Positions 46,201-57,821 of a stretch of 64,000 bases of DNA are shown here, in pieces. The notes beneath the pieces were generated by a model. That model saw only the letters and a list, made by a program, of their open reading frames with translations, made no database searches and was not told the DNA's origin. This DNA comes from Gambelia wislizenii. Taxonomy: Eukaryota > Chordata > Lepidosauria > Squamata > Crotaphytidae. The position numbers and the translations under genes are program-made. Location: positions 383,204,687-383,268,686 of the forward strand of contig JAUMIR010000001.1 of assembly GCA_030847615.1 (NCBI GenBank), read 5' to 3'. Within the stretch, counting starts at the first letter, position 1. Each line of letters begins with the position of its first letter.

Positions 46201-46690
46201 GGAATTTATCCAACTAGCCCCCTAAACATGTTCTTTTGCCGGCATAACTTCTACTGTTTTTATGCCAGCAAAAGAACTCCCCATACCTCACTTACTTTCC
46301 ATCCTGGCAAAAGGCTTCCCCAGCAATGAATGAGGAGTGAACAGAGCACCGTTCACTTCCTTGTCTCAAATCCTGTGGATTCTCATGAGAATACTTAGTG
46401 CAGGAAATTCAAAAATAAAACCAAAAATAACACACAAAAAGTTACAGTAAGCATGTAAACACACTTTAAAACTTCCAGGTAAACCAGGGAGGATCAAAAA
46501 AGTGTCACCTACCTGGGTGTCACAATCTTACCAGGAAATGTTCTGGACAGTCTGGCCATTCATGCTGCATTCATGTGAGTACAATGGTGCACAGATTCAA
46601 ATGCCAGCAGTACCAGCACAAAAGCATCATGGAGGATCAACTGAGGGCTTGGGCCATCAATAAAATAGGACAGTTTTTAAACTGGACATG
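46201..46690 (-). repeat. Interspersed repeat of unknown class, copy 2 (inverted)
   Basis: TTCTCATGAGAATACTTAGTG, AAAATAAAACCAAAAATAAC, CATGTAAACACACTTTAAAA and TCACCTACCTGGGTGTCACA are the inverse of 26590-26760. Together the two copies define the family. Confidence 0.55.
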
Positions 46691-46699
46691 ATCTTGAAA

Positions 46700-47110
46700 G
46701 GGCAAAAGGTATGCATGCCCTTTTGCGATCATTAGGTGTCCTTATGACGCCATATTTACATGGTCTGATAAAGTCCTTAGAGTTGTTCCTCTGGGAAAGA
46801 GTCCTCCTGAGACGACTTCTCATTATCAAAGGAACAGGGAAATATTATTTCCTTCCCAGTTTTAGGAAAATGTCAGTATTTCTGTCTCCCTAAACTTGCT
46901 GCAGCAGCTATTGATTCAGTCCCGACCTTCATCTCACAACAATTTTCATACCTAACAATTAAGACACCTCACACTTAAGGAAGAGCAAGATTGCCACAAA
47001 GACAGGAACCAAGGGAAAAAATAATGTAGACGTAGAGACATGAGAAATAGCCAGCACTTGGGTGGATCCAGAGTTTTTATCTAACCAGTGAATTTGATTA
47101 CCAACCATGG
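46700..47110. other. No recognised feature
   Basis: Unassigned DNA. Confidence 0.3.
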
Positions 47111-47115
47111 AATAA

Positions 47116-47780
47116 CAAGACCAGACACAAAAAGTTGGGTTAAATAAGGGCCGCTTCATTAATCTATATTCTATTTAATTTGGGCTGAACCTGGAAAGAA
47201 GGAGGATAGGGGAGTAATCTGATGTGGGTTCAGCTGAGGCCAGCTATCACCCCTTGACTACCCCTCAACCATCCCTTGGGTGAAACACCTGAGCCCCAAG
47301 GGCAATCCAATAATTGGCCAGCCATTTACTGGAAGGCAAACCAAGGGCACTCCCCCACACCACAAGTCCCAGGATATTATAAGTGAGAGTCAACCTGCAG
47401 GTCAGCCCCAAGGCTAGACTCCTTTCCCATCCACACCCCCAGTTCCCAGGACCATTCCAGAGCCCTACCTTTCACCAAGAGGGTACCAAGGTATATACAG
47501 AACTCTTATATTCTCTCCCCCACTACCTGCCAATGACAGACTACTTACAGATACCACACATAGGCAATAATCAAAGTCCCCCAGATACAGTATGGGGTAG
47601 GCAAAAAATCCCAGGTAAAGGGGAGAAAATTCCTACACGTCCCCAAAGCGAAGAGCAAAACATACACTACAATGGAGGCAAGAAGGTGGGCTGAGAAGCA
47701 AAGATCCAAAGAGGCATGTGAAGGGGTGGCAAGACCTTAAATAGCCTCTGGCTCTTCCACTGTCACATGCAGCATCCTGC
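47116..47780 (+). repeat. Relative of the 28-kb unknown repeat
   Basis: In order: GACCAGACAC and GTTAAATAAGGGCC (47118-47150), GGGTGAAACACCTGAGCCCC (47277), CAGGTCAGCCCCAAGGCTAG (47397), GTATGGGGTAGGC (47590), CTTAAATAGCCTCTGG (47741). All have counterparts at 28021-28905, in an order that implies a circularly permuted or tandem unit. Confidence 0.6.
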
Positions 47781-47941
47781 TGTGCTGTCACCATGTGTAA
47801 TAACCCCTGGTCTTTAGCCATGGAGGCCATCAAACTCGTTCCCTCCCCATAGTGTCATTGCCATGCAGGTCCAGGTATATATTCCTTTGAGAATGATCCT
47901 GATGGCAGAAAGAGAAAAAATGTAATCTTCAGTTCCCCCCT

Positions 47942-48145
47942 GTTGTTGTGATTGTTATTTGCCATCAAGTCGGTTTGATTTAGAGCAGCTCTATGAATCA
48001 GAGGCCTCTGTGAGCCCTGATTATCAACAAATCCTGTTCAAGTCTTACAAACTCAGGGCTGTGGCTTTCTTTATAGAGTCAACAAAGTCTTCCTCTTTTC
48101 CTGCTGTCTTGTACTTTACCAAGCATTACCATCTGTTCCAATGAG
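47942..48145 (-). mobile_element. BovB (RTE) LINE 3' end
   Basis: GTTGTTGTGATTGTTATTTGCCATCAAGTCGG opens the inverted 3' end. AGAGCAGCTCTATGAATCAG, AACTCAGGGCTGTGGCTTTC, TTTATAGAGTCAACAAAGTC and TCCTCTTTTCCTGCTGTCTT follow, the usual BovB order in squamates. The copy is 5'-truncated to about 200 bp and has lost its reading frame. Confidence 0.8.
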
Positions 48146-48149
48146 TTGT

Positions 48150-49795
48150 GTCCCTCCATTTTCCTTCCCTCCATTTTATCCCTACATTTACAGTTGCAAA
48201 TAGTACCACTCGCCAATTTTTGAGGAGGGTCCAGTCATCATTTGGAGTGATGGGGCCATAGGAGACTGCAGGAACCATAGGGGGAAAGAGTCGGTGAGGA
48301 TCAAGATCACCTCCTTCCTCACTCAGGCAGCAGAAAAGCTCGACTGAATCAAGAGATTTACTACATGGGGGTTTTGTTGCAGTATCCATTAGTTATGATT
48401 ACATGTGATTGCTTGAATGAGTTCTTCCTGATCACACAACACAGTCTCCCTTTTGTTGCTGGTTCAGCTGTGCGGTCTTTGTAGTGCTCCTTTTTATTCA
48501 CAGCAAATCCCCATGAATGAAACCAGTAGCACTGGGAAACCACTATACTTTCTAGTGCAGTAATATCATTGTGCCATCAGAGAAGAACACATGACAGAGT
48601 GAGCGTGTATTGGGATGTCCTCCATTTTTTGTCTGTGTTTACCTATACTTCTTCATCTCATTCGACTTCCAGCTTATCTGGAGAGCTCCCCAGTGCCCCT
48701 CGGCTACCCTCCCCCTGCCATTTTCCAGAGTTTATTTGGATTCAAAACTCAGCCTTGGCTGTTGCAGGGCAGACTTAAATGTATGTTTTTATTTAAAACA
48801 AACACGGGGGAGAGGGTGGTGTATGGATTTTTTTTTCAGTGACAGGGTCGTTGTGATTTGGCATGTAGGGAGGGGGCAGCAGTAAGTCTGCCTGGCACCA
48901 TTGTAGGGATGTAGAGTTGATGAGCAAAGGAATCTGTATCTGGAACTCTTAGCAGCCAGAAGTGGAAGGGAAAAGCTTTTTGGGGGGGGGGGTTGGCAGG
49001 GGGGGGGAGAGAATTTTCCAAAATCTTTCTTTCTTCTGCTATGTTTTCAATTGAGGTGTTTTTTTTTTTGTTTGTTTTTTACAAAAATAAATAAACCAGG
49101 AATTTAATTTAGCCAGTAAGACATCTGGCCCCACACTTTCTCTCCTTTCCCACATGGCTTTACTCAAAAGTAAGCCCCCTTCAGCCCGGTGGAGTTTACT
49201 CTTGCTTAAGCATAGCTAGGTGCACTCCAGTGTTTTTCCCCACAGGTTGGGTTAAGCTGGTTTTTGTCCTCTTGAAACTGAAAAGAAAATCACAAGTATT
49301 TGTCAATCAATTAATGAATCATCCCCACCAACCTCAACATTTTTTTATTTATTTTTTTGGTGGGTTTGCACCTTGGGAGTAAGTGCCTAATGATTTCAAT
49401 AGAGGGTTACTCCTGAGGAAGGGAGAGAACTCCTCACTTTTCTGCTGTGGGAGAAGGCCCCAATCTGCTTCAGAAATGGATAATCTGCACCCCACTGGGT
49501 GCAAAGTGGAGAATGGTTTTACAGAAACATTTGAAGTTTCATTCTCCTGATACTGCGCAGTCATGCCGCATAACTATCTTAATTAAAAGGGGAGAATGCA
49601 CAGTTGAAGAGCACGAAATGACCCATGGGAGAGGAAGGAGGAGAAAGCTCTCTGGAAGAGGAGACTAATTGGGGAGGAGGCCAATGTGGTATGTAGGAAG
49701 CAGAATGAAGTATTTTCATACAGTTGTAGGAATGAAATTTTGAGCAGTGTGTGATAGGCTGTGCTTCCATCAAGCAATATATCTGCTGAGAGATG
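48150..49795. other. No gene; G-rich run and worn fold-back fragment
   Basis: A G11 run and a G9 run lie at 48982-49007. A faint relative of the 36556 fold-back element lies at 49165-49225 (CTCAAAAGTAAGCCCC). No host exon was recognised. Confidence 0.35.
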
Positions 49796-49799
49796 TAAA

Positions 49800-50515
49800 G
49801 TCAAAGGCTTTCATGGCCAGCATCCAAAGATTTTCCTTTTTTGTTTTTTACAGGTTGTGAGGCTGTGTTCTGGAAGAGTTTATTTCTGATGTTTCACCTG
49901 CATCTGTGGCTGGCATCCTCAGAGAATGGTTGGGTAGGTGTGTGTGTGGAGTTTATATGCTGTGAACACTGCAGATTGGGCCAGCCAGAAAAATCAGCAG
50001 TAGCAGAACATGTTATAAACCAACCTAGACACAAAATGCTATTTGAAAACACAAAAATTCTAGACCAGGCCAACAACTATCATGTCAGAATGCACAGAGA
50101 AGCTATTGAAATCCACAAACACCTGGACAACTTCAACAGGAAAGAAGAAACCTTAAAAGTAAACAAAACCTGGCTCCCAATTTTGAAATACAATAGAATC
50201 AAAACTCAACACTTACAAAAGAATTCCACACAGGGACAGGGGGATTCCCAGCAGATAATGGCCCATCAACCAACCATTAGCCAAACAGACACTAACGAGC
50301 CTTGCATTTCTATACCCAGAAACTAACCATTCAATTACACAAATGTACATATCCTCCCCAACAGGGGTTTACAGCATATAAACTCCATACATACGCCTAC
50401 CCAACCATTCTCTGAGGATGCCAGCCGCAGATGCAGGCAAAACATCAGAAAGAAACTCTTCCAGAACACGACCTCACAGCCTAGAAAAAAACAAGGAAAA
50501 TCTGCTGAGAGAAGT
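49800..50515 (+). mobile_element. Miniature Penelope-like element with inverted terminal repeats
   Basis: The left end 49840-49972 (GTGAGGCTGTGTTCTGGAAG...AGTTTATATGCTGTGAAC) is the inverse of the right end 50355-50495 (CAGCATATAAACTCCATACA...AGAACACGACCTCACAGCC). Only the protein's last ~85 residues lie between them. Both arms contain the CTGAGGATGCC...AAAC core discussed as ribozyme-like. The family also left a solo end at 16033-16262. Confidence 0.82.
49973..50236 (+). pseudogene. PLE protein, C-terminal end of GIY-YIG nuclease region
   Basis: The frame CRLGQPEKSAVAEHVINQP, RHKMLFENTKILDQANNYH, RMHREAIEIHKHLDNFNRKE and NKTWLPILK matches the C-terminal side of the GIY-YIG endonuclease domain and tail of Penelope-like proteins. 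In that family the downstream glutamate and histidine/asparagine positions lie in the AEH...FENT stretch. The RT domain and the GIY-YIG core are absent, so it cannot be functional. The frame is open because the fragment is short, not because it is selected. Confidence 0.75.
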
Positions 50516-50519
50516 CCTC

Positions 50520-52355
50520 CTTCCATCAGCAGAAGTCTTTTTCTGGATCCAATCTACTGTTAGAACACAAGAGAATAACAACATAGGAATGAGAACAGTG
50601 AAATGATGGTTAAAGAGGGAGAAAACATCAAAGGATGGAAAGATAGGATAAATCCAACAGGAAGGAAAGTCTTAGGGCTATAGAGCTGATGCTCACGCAC
50701 ATTCGAAAACAAGACGTTCACTGTTTAATTCCATTCACAGTTCCGCCATTTGGTAATCATCCCACTATTATAAGAATAATTATTGTTGATAGATAAGTCT
50801 GATTTCAATCTAAACATATATGGAGTGCATGTGTGTGTGTAGGTGGTGGTGAGTTACACTGCTTAGGAGATTAATTAACTGATGTTTTATGAAAGCTAGA
50901 AAAATTGTAGGCACTTTTAAATTTTCAGTAAGTTAATGAGTCAAAAACAGGGGACAGCTTCCTTTGCTAACATTCTAGCCAGAACTCATTATCCTGAGCC
51001 TATTAAAACCAAACAAATAGAAGAATTGTCTATAATGAAGCTGTACTGACTTGGTTAGGTAGAGAATGCTATTACTCTTTGGTGGGGCTGTGACTTTGGT
51101 ACACTGACAGAAAACCACAAGCAGTAATTTTTCCCCCTATCACCCTGTGAAATGTTCAACAAAAATGATGTTTCAAACACATTCAGTTTTGACACTGTGT
51201 TGGTCAAACAGATTGCTGAATTTAAACACACACACAGAGGGAGTTGCATTAGTTGCCTTATCTGAATTTGCAAGCTGTTTGCTGACAGCAAGCTGAATGG
51301 TCTGAGATTTTCATAAATATTCAGTGTCTTCTTTCCCCCCATTACTGGAAAAAGCCATAGCACTTCATTATCCAAAATTCATGGTGACTATTTTCTAAGA
51401 AGATATCATTCTCTGTAGCAAAGTTAAATGCTGGGGAAAGCTTTTGGGGAGAGGAAGAAAACATCAACCCTGCTGCCAAATCATCAGCTTTGCTCACAAA
51501 CCAGAAAATATTCCAATATACTGATATATTCAAATTCTAACAAGTTACTTTTTAGAAAACAAAAGCGTATTAGCTTGGGATAGAAAACGCAAGATCATGC
51601 AAGTGCATTGGAAAAAATAAACTGTAACTAATCGATATTATGCCAACAGATCTTTCCAACTTCACTGGCTCAAATTCAAATCAATCAGTGTCTGTAGTTA
51701 GTTACTTCCCTTATTCCCTACAAATTGAAAAATGGTTCAAGCAGGCAAAAAATTGCAGAAGGAATTTCTGAAACACTACACTTCCCATGTTACCAGTTTG
51801 ATCTCTTAAGCTATTTTGGAGATACTTTGAAATATCGTGAGAATCCCTGAAAATATACATATATGTAGGAGTAGCAGCACAAACAATTATGGAAATAATT
51901 TTGGAGAGCTGCTCAAATTTCTCTGGCCTGGGCCCAAGGTTTTTCTAATTTTATACCATTACACTTGTGCATATGTGAGCATAACACACATACAACAATG
52001 CTAGGCCTACTGCCCTGGAAGCAGGTGCCAATAGGAATGGCATTTGAACAGACATACATAACATTGTGTAAGCAGTCATTTAAAAGCCAGTGTAGTCTAG
52101 TAGGTAGAAAACTGACATCACTTTGCTTACTTTCATAGGTGAAAATAACAATTGTTGGCTTAAATTGTCTTTCTAATTTACACCTTAGCATATGGCACAC
52201 CAAACTCTCTTTTTATTTGAAATATTTGATTATTTAAATTTTTTCTGTTCCATTAAAGAGATATGGGCTGACATTCTATTTTTCAGTTACAGGTTTCTTA
52301 TTTAGAGTTACAGATCTGTAATTCTGTAGGATACATATGCTCCATGTTCAGCAAC
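50520..52355. other. No gene; possible SINE head fragment
   Basis: AAAGCCAGTGTAGTCTAGTA at 52080-52100 resembles the start of a squamate tRNA-derived SINE, but no body follows. The rest is unassigned. Confidence 0.3.
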
Positions 52356-52896
52356 ACTATGGGGTTGTCTAAATGGCAAAAATACTCCTCACAGAAAATA
52401 CTCCTGTTTGTCTTAATGAGATTCTGCATTGTTTCACTGTATTTGGAAGGAGGGGGCCAAAACCACCATATCCTCTGTGGAAAAAGTCTTTGTGGCTTTT
52501 CTTGGAGTTTTTTAAAAGCAGAGGGGGGATGCATACTCCTGCTCATTGGGACAAGCAATATGAATTGATTCGCTTTCCCCAATGAGAGGAATCTGAAAGC
52601 TGATTGGTTGGAGAAGTGCAGGGGCAGGGCTTGCTAACAAGGCAATTGCCTGGAACCACTATGTTGGATTTTCACCTTAGTGAGCAAGTGCAAAGGCGAT
52701 AAAATGGACTGGTTTTTTTTCTTTTTTGTTAAGGTGAAATATCACTCTATCGCACATTGGATATAGGGTTTTTTTTAAAAAAATGTTTGATGGCAGCAAA
52801 TTGCAGTAAGTAAAAAAGTAATTCACTCATAGCTGCCACCTTGGATTCTCAGGCGTGCCCATTTGCACAGCAAATGCTGATTGCTGCATGCCTGCA

Positions 52897-52910
52897 ATCT
52901 GCAAAACAAC
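52897..52910. repeat. PLE target-site duplication, left
   Basis: ATCTGCAAAACAAC, identical to 61240-61253. Confidence 0.75.
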
Positions 52911-53110
52911 CTAACAACAACTGGGAGAACTGTATTAAATATAGTTATTTTCTGAATAGTCATATAAACCACAATTGCAACAACTTCAATACTAAGCTAC
53001 ACTGTAAACCAAGTGATCAAGTACTGAACTATAAATCAAGTACTAATTATTATACAATGACCATGTGTCACAAATATACATAGATTAAGTCACAATCACA
53101 TATGGTAATG
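52911..53110 (+). repeat. PLE terminal inverted repeat, left
   Basis: CTAACAACAACTGGGAGAAC...TCACAATCACATATGGTAATG. It is the inverse of 61005-61207, with about ten differences by eye. Confidence 0.9.
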
Positions 53111-53201
53111 GACCTTCATGCAATGACCCTCGCTGAGTACTATAAATCAGAAAGGATCCCAAGAGGTCTGAGGATACAAAAAGGTCCGGGTATTTTCACC
53201 A

Positions 53202-54563
53202 ATGACAGAGTTTAAGAATAAATGGTCTAGCATATTAAACAAATGTTCTATGGACCTGATGTTATTGATAATAGAGAGACTCAATACTGAAATTGAAAAA
53301 ACTAACATTCAAATCAATAACATCCAGGAACAACTGGTTAAAGATCACACCACCTCCAATATACAAAAACAAATTGAAACCATGGAAAAGGAATTAAATT
53401 CATTCGCCAAGGAATTAAGATCATATAAGATTAAGAAATTCAAGAGGGATCAACAGGATTACAATGAGGACAGAGTGTATCTCTGGCTTAAAGAACCCAT
53501 GCAAAAACGAATTCGCTTCTCAGACAGAATCAGTTTTCTGTCTGAGGGTGAATCTTCAGATGGAGGCGGGTACAGCTCTGACTCCTCAAATAGAGGAGAT
53601 AGCGAATCAGGTTTTTTAGACCCCGGTCTGTTGCCCCATCGTACTTATCAATCAGGAACACACAATATCAAATACAATTTGAGAAAAAAGAACAAAACAT
53701 AGTGGTTAATCTGTCATCTTATCAACTGAATGTTAAAGAATTAGCCATATTGAATCGTGGTCTGTCCTTTGTACCTACACCAAAATATGACGATTTTCAA
53801 ACTAGGATAGATTTTTTCAAATAAATTCGTTTATTAAAACTCATTATATTTTGGTACATCTTCTCAAAATAACACAGCAACAATCAAACGACCATCTAAG
53901 TTCATACCACCAATTCAAAATCATTTGATTTCCACGTTTGAAGATTTGGTACTTAAGGATATAATTAAAATGGAGAAAACACTCAACAGACCATGGTTCA
54001 ATATGTCTTATGAGGAACATATGATTTTAAAATCTTTATCAAGAAATCCTGACATTGTCATTAAACCTGCTGACAAAGGTGAAGCCATAGTCCTTTTAAA
54101 TAAAATTGACTATATCAAGGAGGTACAACGACAATTGGAAGATCTGACTAGTTACAGGAAACTGACACATGACCCAACCAATTCCATTTCATTTATCATT
54201 AAAGTCATGATTAATGAAGCTATAGCATTAGGATATGTGGACTCCACTATGGGCAAATATATGATACAAAAACACCCACGAGTCCCTATATTCTACATCC
54301 TACCTAAAATTCACAAAAAAAAATCCTTTCCACCCCCAGGTAGACCAATTGTATCAGGCTCTGGGTCTATACTGGAACCTCTCTCTCGATTTTTAGATAA
54401 AACATTTGGCTCCTTTTGTTATTCAATCACAATCATATATAAAAGATACTGCAGATTTTATACAAAAAAATAGAACACCAATATGTAGATTCCACAGCAT
54501 GTTTGATAACAACGGATGTTAATGCACTCTATACATCCATTCCTCATGATGGTGCATGAGAGG
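53202..54563 (+). pseudogene. PLE polyprotein, N-terminal part and RT fingers
   Basis: The first open piece (53202-53702) has a heptad-like, Lys/Glu/Ile-rich region (residues ~20-75) that should form a coiled coil. A KIKKFKRDQQDYNEDRVY motif typical of PLE N-termini and an acidic/serine-rich linker follow. After a TAG and a shift comes VVNLSSYQLN...LNRGLSFVPTPKYDDF, another PLE hallmark. The RT proper begins about 53925: SRNPDIVIKPADKGEAIVLL, YILPKIHKK and GRPIVSGSGSILEPLSRFLD, then after a frameshift TTDVNALYTSIPHDGA with the first catalytic aspartate. Next is a TGA, then EVIE, where the L2 breaks in. At least two stops and two shifts are present. Confidence 0.88.
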
Positions 54564-54571
54564 TGATAGAA
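54564..54571. repeat. L2 target-site duplication, left
   Basis: TGATAGAA, identical to 58767-58774. Placing the two flanks together restores the PLE frame across the join. Confidence 0.85.
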
Positions 54572-54821
54572 TAATAATAATAATAATAATAAAATTTATT
54601 TATATCCCACCCCTCTGCGAGCAATCGGGGCGGCTTACAACAATAAAATAGTACACAGTATAAAACAACTCAAAATCCCTCCCCCCTCTTAAAACATTAT
54701 TAAATTAATACAAATTAAAATCAGTATATAATACAATTTATTAAAAACCCTTTCGAGCAAGCAGCATCAGTTTGGAGGTCCAGAATCAACCTCCAGAGGG
54801 GGTTCCTGAGGCCGGGGTTAG

Positions 54822-57821
54822 CTATTCCGGAAAAGCCTGCCTGAAGAGAATTGTCCTGACAGCCTTTTTAAAGCTGTCTAATGATGTCAATAGGAGGATC
54901 TCATCCGGCAGGCCGTTCCACAATTTGGGGGCGACAGCCGAGAAAGCCCTCTGGGAGGTGGTCGCCAGCCTAGGTCTTTGTGGCTGCAACAAATTCCTCC
55001 CAGAGGACCGGAGAGTGCAGGGAGGATTATAAGGGATAAGGCGGTCCCTGAGATAGCTTGGGCCCAAGCCATTTAGGGCTTTAAAGGTGATAACCAACAC
55101 CTTGTACTGGGCCCGGAAGCTGATAGGCAGCCAGTGGAGGGACCTCAGAACCGGAGTAATGTGGTCCCTCCTAGATGTTCCAGAAACTAGCCTGGCTGCC
55201 ATATTTTGTATCAGCTGTAATTTCCGAACTAAGCACAAGGATAGCCCCATGTAGAGTGCATTACAGAAATTGAGACGTGAGGTTACCAGTGCATGCACAA
55301 CGGTCTCAAGATCCCTTACTTCCAGAAAAGGGCGCAGCTGGCGTATCAGCCGAAGCTGATAACAAGTGCTCCTGACTGTCGCATTTACCTGATTTGTCAT
55401 CAGGAGCGATGAGTCAAGGAGCACCCCTAGACTGAGAACACAGTCACTGGAGGAGAGTGTGATCCCACCAGGACTGGAGATTGCAACCCGATTCTTGGTT
55501 TCGGGGCCGCTACCGTGAGCACCTCCGTCTTGTCTGGATGCAGTCTCAATCTGTTTTTCCTCATCCAGCCCATTACTGCCCGAAGACATTCATTGAGAGA
55601 AGAGATGCCATCAGAATTCGAGACCGACGAACAAGATACGGAGAAATAGATCTGAGTGTCATCAGCGTACTGATAACACCCAGCTCCATAACTCTGGATA
55701 ATCTTACCCAGCGGCTTCATATAGATGTTAAATAACATCGGGGACAGAATAGCACCCTGTGGTACTCCACAGGTTAGCTCCCTTTTACTGGAGCTACTGT
55801 CCCCGAGCAGCACTCTCTGGGTCCTGCCTGAGAGGAAGGACCGGAACCACTGCAAAGCAGTGCCTCCGATTCCTAACTCCCTCAGGAGATCCAGAAGAAT
55901 GCTGTGATCTATCGTATCAAAAGCCGCTGAGAGGTCTAGGAGCACCAACAGGGTCACACTACCCCTGTCGATGCTCAGACGGAGATCGTCGGTCAAAGTA
56001 ACCATGGCAGTCTCAACCCCAAAGCTTGTCCTAAAGCCAGTTTGAAATGGGTCTAGGTAATCGGTTTCATCCAAGACAGCTTGGAGTTGAAGAGCAACCT
56101 CCCCCTCGATCACCTTGCTCAAAAATGGTAATAAAGAGACTGGCCTATAATTATTCATAGCCAGGGGGTCCAGGGAAGGTTTTTTTCAAAATAGGCTTAA
56201 CAGCCGCCTCCTTTAGACATGATGGAATATATCCTTCCCTGAAGGATGCATTGATGGTGCTCACAAGGAACTTCCGCAATGCATCCCCTCCCTGGACGGC
56301 CAGCCAAGATGGGCAAGGGTCGAGTGGGCAAGTTGTCTTCCTCACACTACCAAGGAGCTTGTCCACGTCATCGGTACTCACAGATTGCAGCTGATCCAGT
56401 ATAATTACATCGGCGGAGTCGCTGGACACCTCGTCCATTGTTTCTGTTACAATAGTGGCATCTAGGTCGGCTCTTATCTGAGAGATTTTATCTGCAAAGA
56501 AGTTATTAAATCCATCACAGCAGGCAGTTGTCGGGTTAAGCAGGGGATTTGGCGCAGGGGACACCTGCGCCAGATCCCTCACCACCCTAAACAGCTCTGC
56601 TGGACGGGACTCTGCAGACGCAATACGTGCAGAGGAGAAGGATCTTCCTATGGCGAGTTCTGTCATATAAGAGTCGAGTCTTCCACCACCTGCACTCTAG
56701 TCGTTGTCCAAACCGCTTCATTTCCCTAAGCTCAGGTGTATACCATGGCCTACGGTTAGAAGTGGGTTGGCAAGGACGCTTGGGAGCAATCGTGTCGATA
56801 GCTTTGGTAAGGTCGGTGTTCCACGTATTAACCAGAGCATCAACAGGATCACCGACATTTCCAACCATTAAACCCTCTAAGGCTTTCTGGAAACCCATAG
56901 GTTCCATTATCCTTCGAGGGTGGGCCATTTTAATGGGTCCACCACCCCCGGTGGGGCAGATGTAGGCTCTACGTTCCATCTTGACCAGGAAATGATCCGT
57001 CCATGACAAAGCAGAGGTACTGATTACCTCCACCCACGGATATGCCTGATCCGAACTAAAGACCGCATCGAGTGTATGACCTGCACAATGCATGGGCCCG
57101 TTGACCAATTGGGATAGGCCCATGTTTGTCATGGTCTCCATGAACTCCCGAGCCACACCTGTTAAGCTAGTCTCGAGCGGGATGTTAAAGTCCCCTAAAA
57201 CCAAAAGTCTGGGGGACTCCAGCAGCAGCTCTGAAACCAGCTGTGTCAGCTCAGTTAGGGAGTCTGCTAGACAACAGGGTGGCCGGTAGACTAGCAGAAT
57301 CCCCAAGCTGTCCCTGGTCTTCAGGCTTAGGTATATATACTCGAAGTGGGCTGTGTTCTGGACAGGTATCCTGGTCAAGGTCAGGTGGTTCTTATGGACT
57401 AGAGCCACTCCGCCCCCCCCCGCCCACTTCCTCTCACCTGCTCGCTAACAGAGTACCCAGCTGGGAGGGCCTGCGGCCATGTGACAGCGGTATCCTCTCC
57501 CAGCCAGGTCTCCGTGAAGCAAGCCAGATTGGCGTCCTCATCCAAGAGAAGATCCTGGATGATATGAGTCTTATTCCTCACTGACCTGGTATTGCAGAGG
57601 AGCAGAGTGAGGTTCTGTGGAATGGTTGGTCTGCTCTCTAAGCCATTCTGGGAAACAGAGGGAACTGAAGACGGCATAGCTTTCAAACAGCGATCCTGTC
57701 TTCTCTTGCAACATTTGTTCGCTCTGTTCCAGCCATATCTCCCATTCCCCAAAACTACTCCGATGGCTGCCCCTACCTCCTTCCCAGCCTCAGGTAAGAC
57801 AGAGGAGCACTCACTCTCCAC
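54822..57821 (-). pseudogene. L2-group LINE ORF: APE endonuclease plus reverse transcriptase
   Basis: Pieces in order: 57821-57399 (TLLLCNTRSVRNKTH; LACFTETWLGEDTAV), 57408-56587 (LLVLGDFNIPLETS; SWTDHFLV), 56666-56151 (a linker ending SCLKEAAVKPILKK), 56158-55427 (RT: MNNYRPVSLLPFLSKVIE; VLLDLSAAFDTIDH; TCGVPQGAILSPMLFN; CYQYADDTQIYF with both catalytic aspartates) and 55589-54822 (LGVLLDSSLLM; LHWLPISFRAQYKV; FRQAFPE stop). One shift lies in the run of Gs near 57412-57420 (plus-strand Cs), one near 56155 and one near 55500. The first residues (MESEC...) fall directly at the edge of the monomer array. Apart from the shifts it is well preserved, so it is a fairly young copy. Confidence 0.92.

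Noticed and set aside
53202..53702. A host coiled-coil gene
   Set aside because: It is in the right place and has the right KFKRDQQDY motif for the N-terminus of the adjoining PLE protein.
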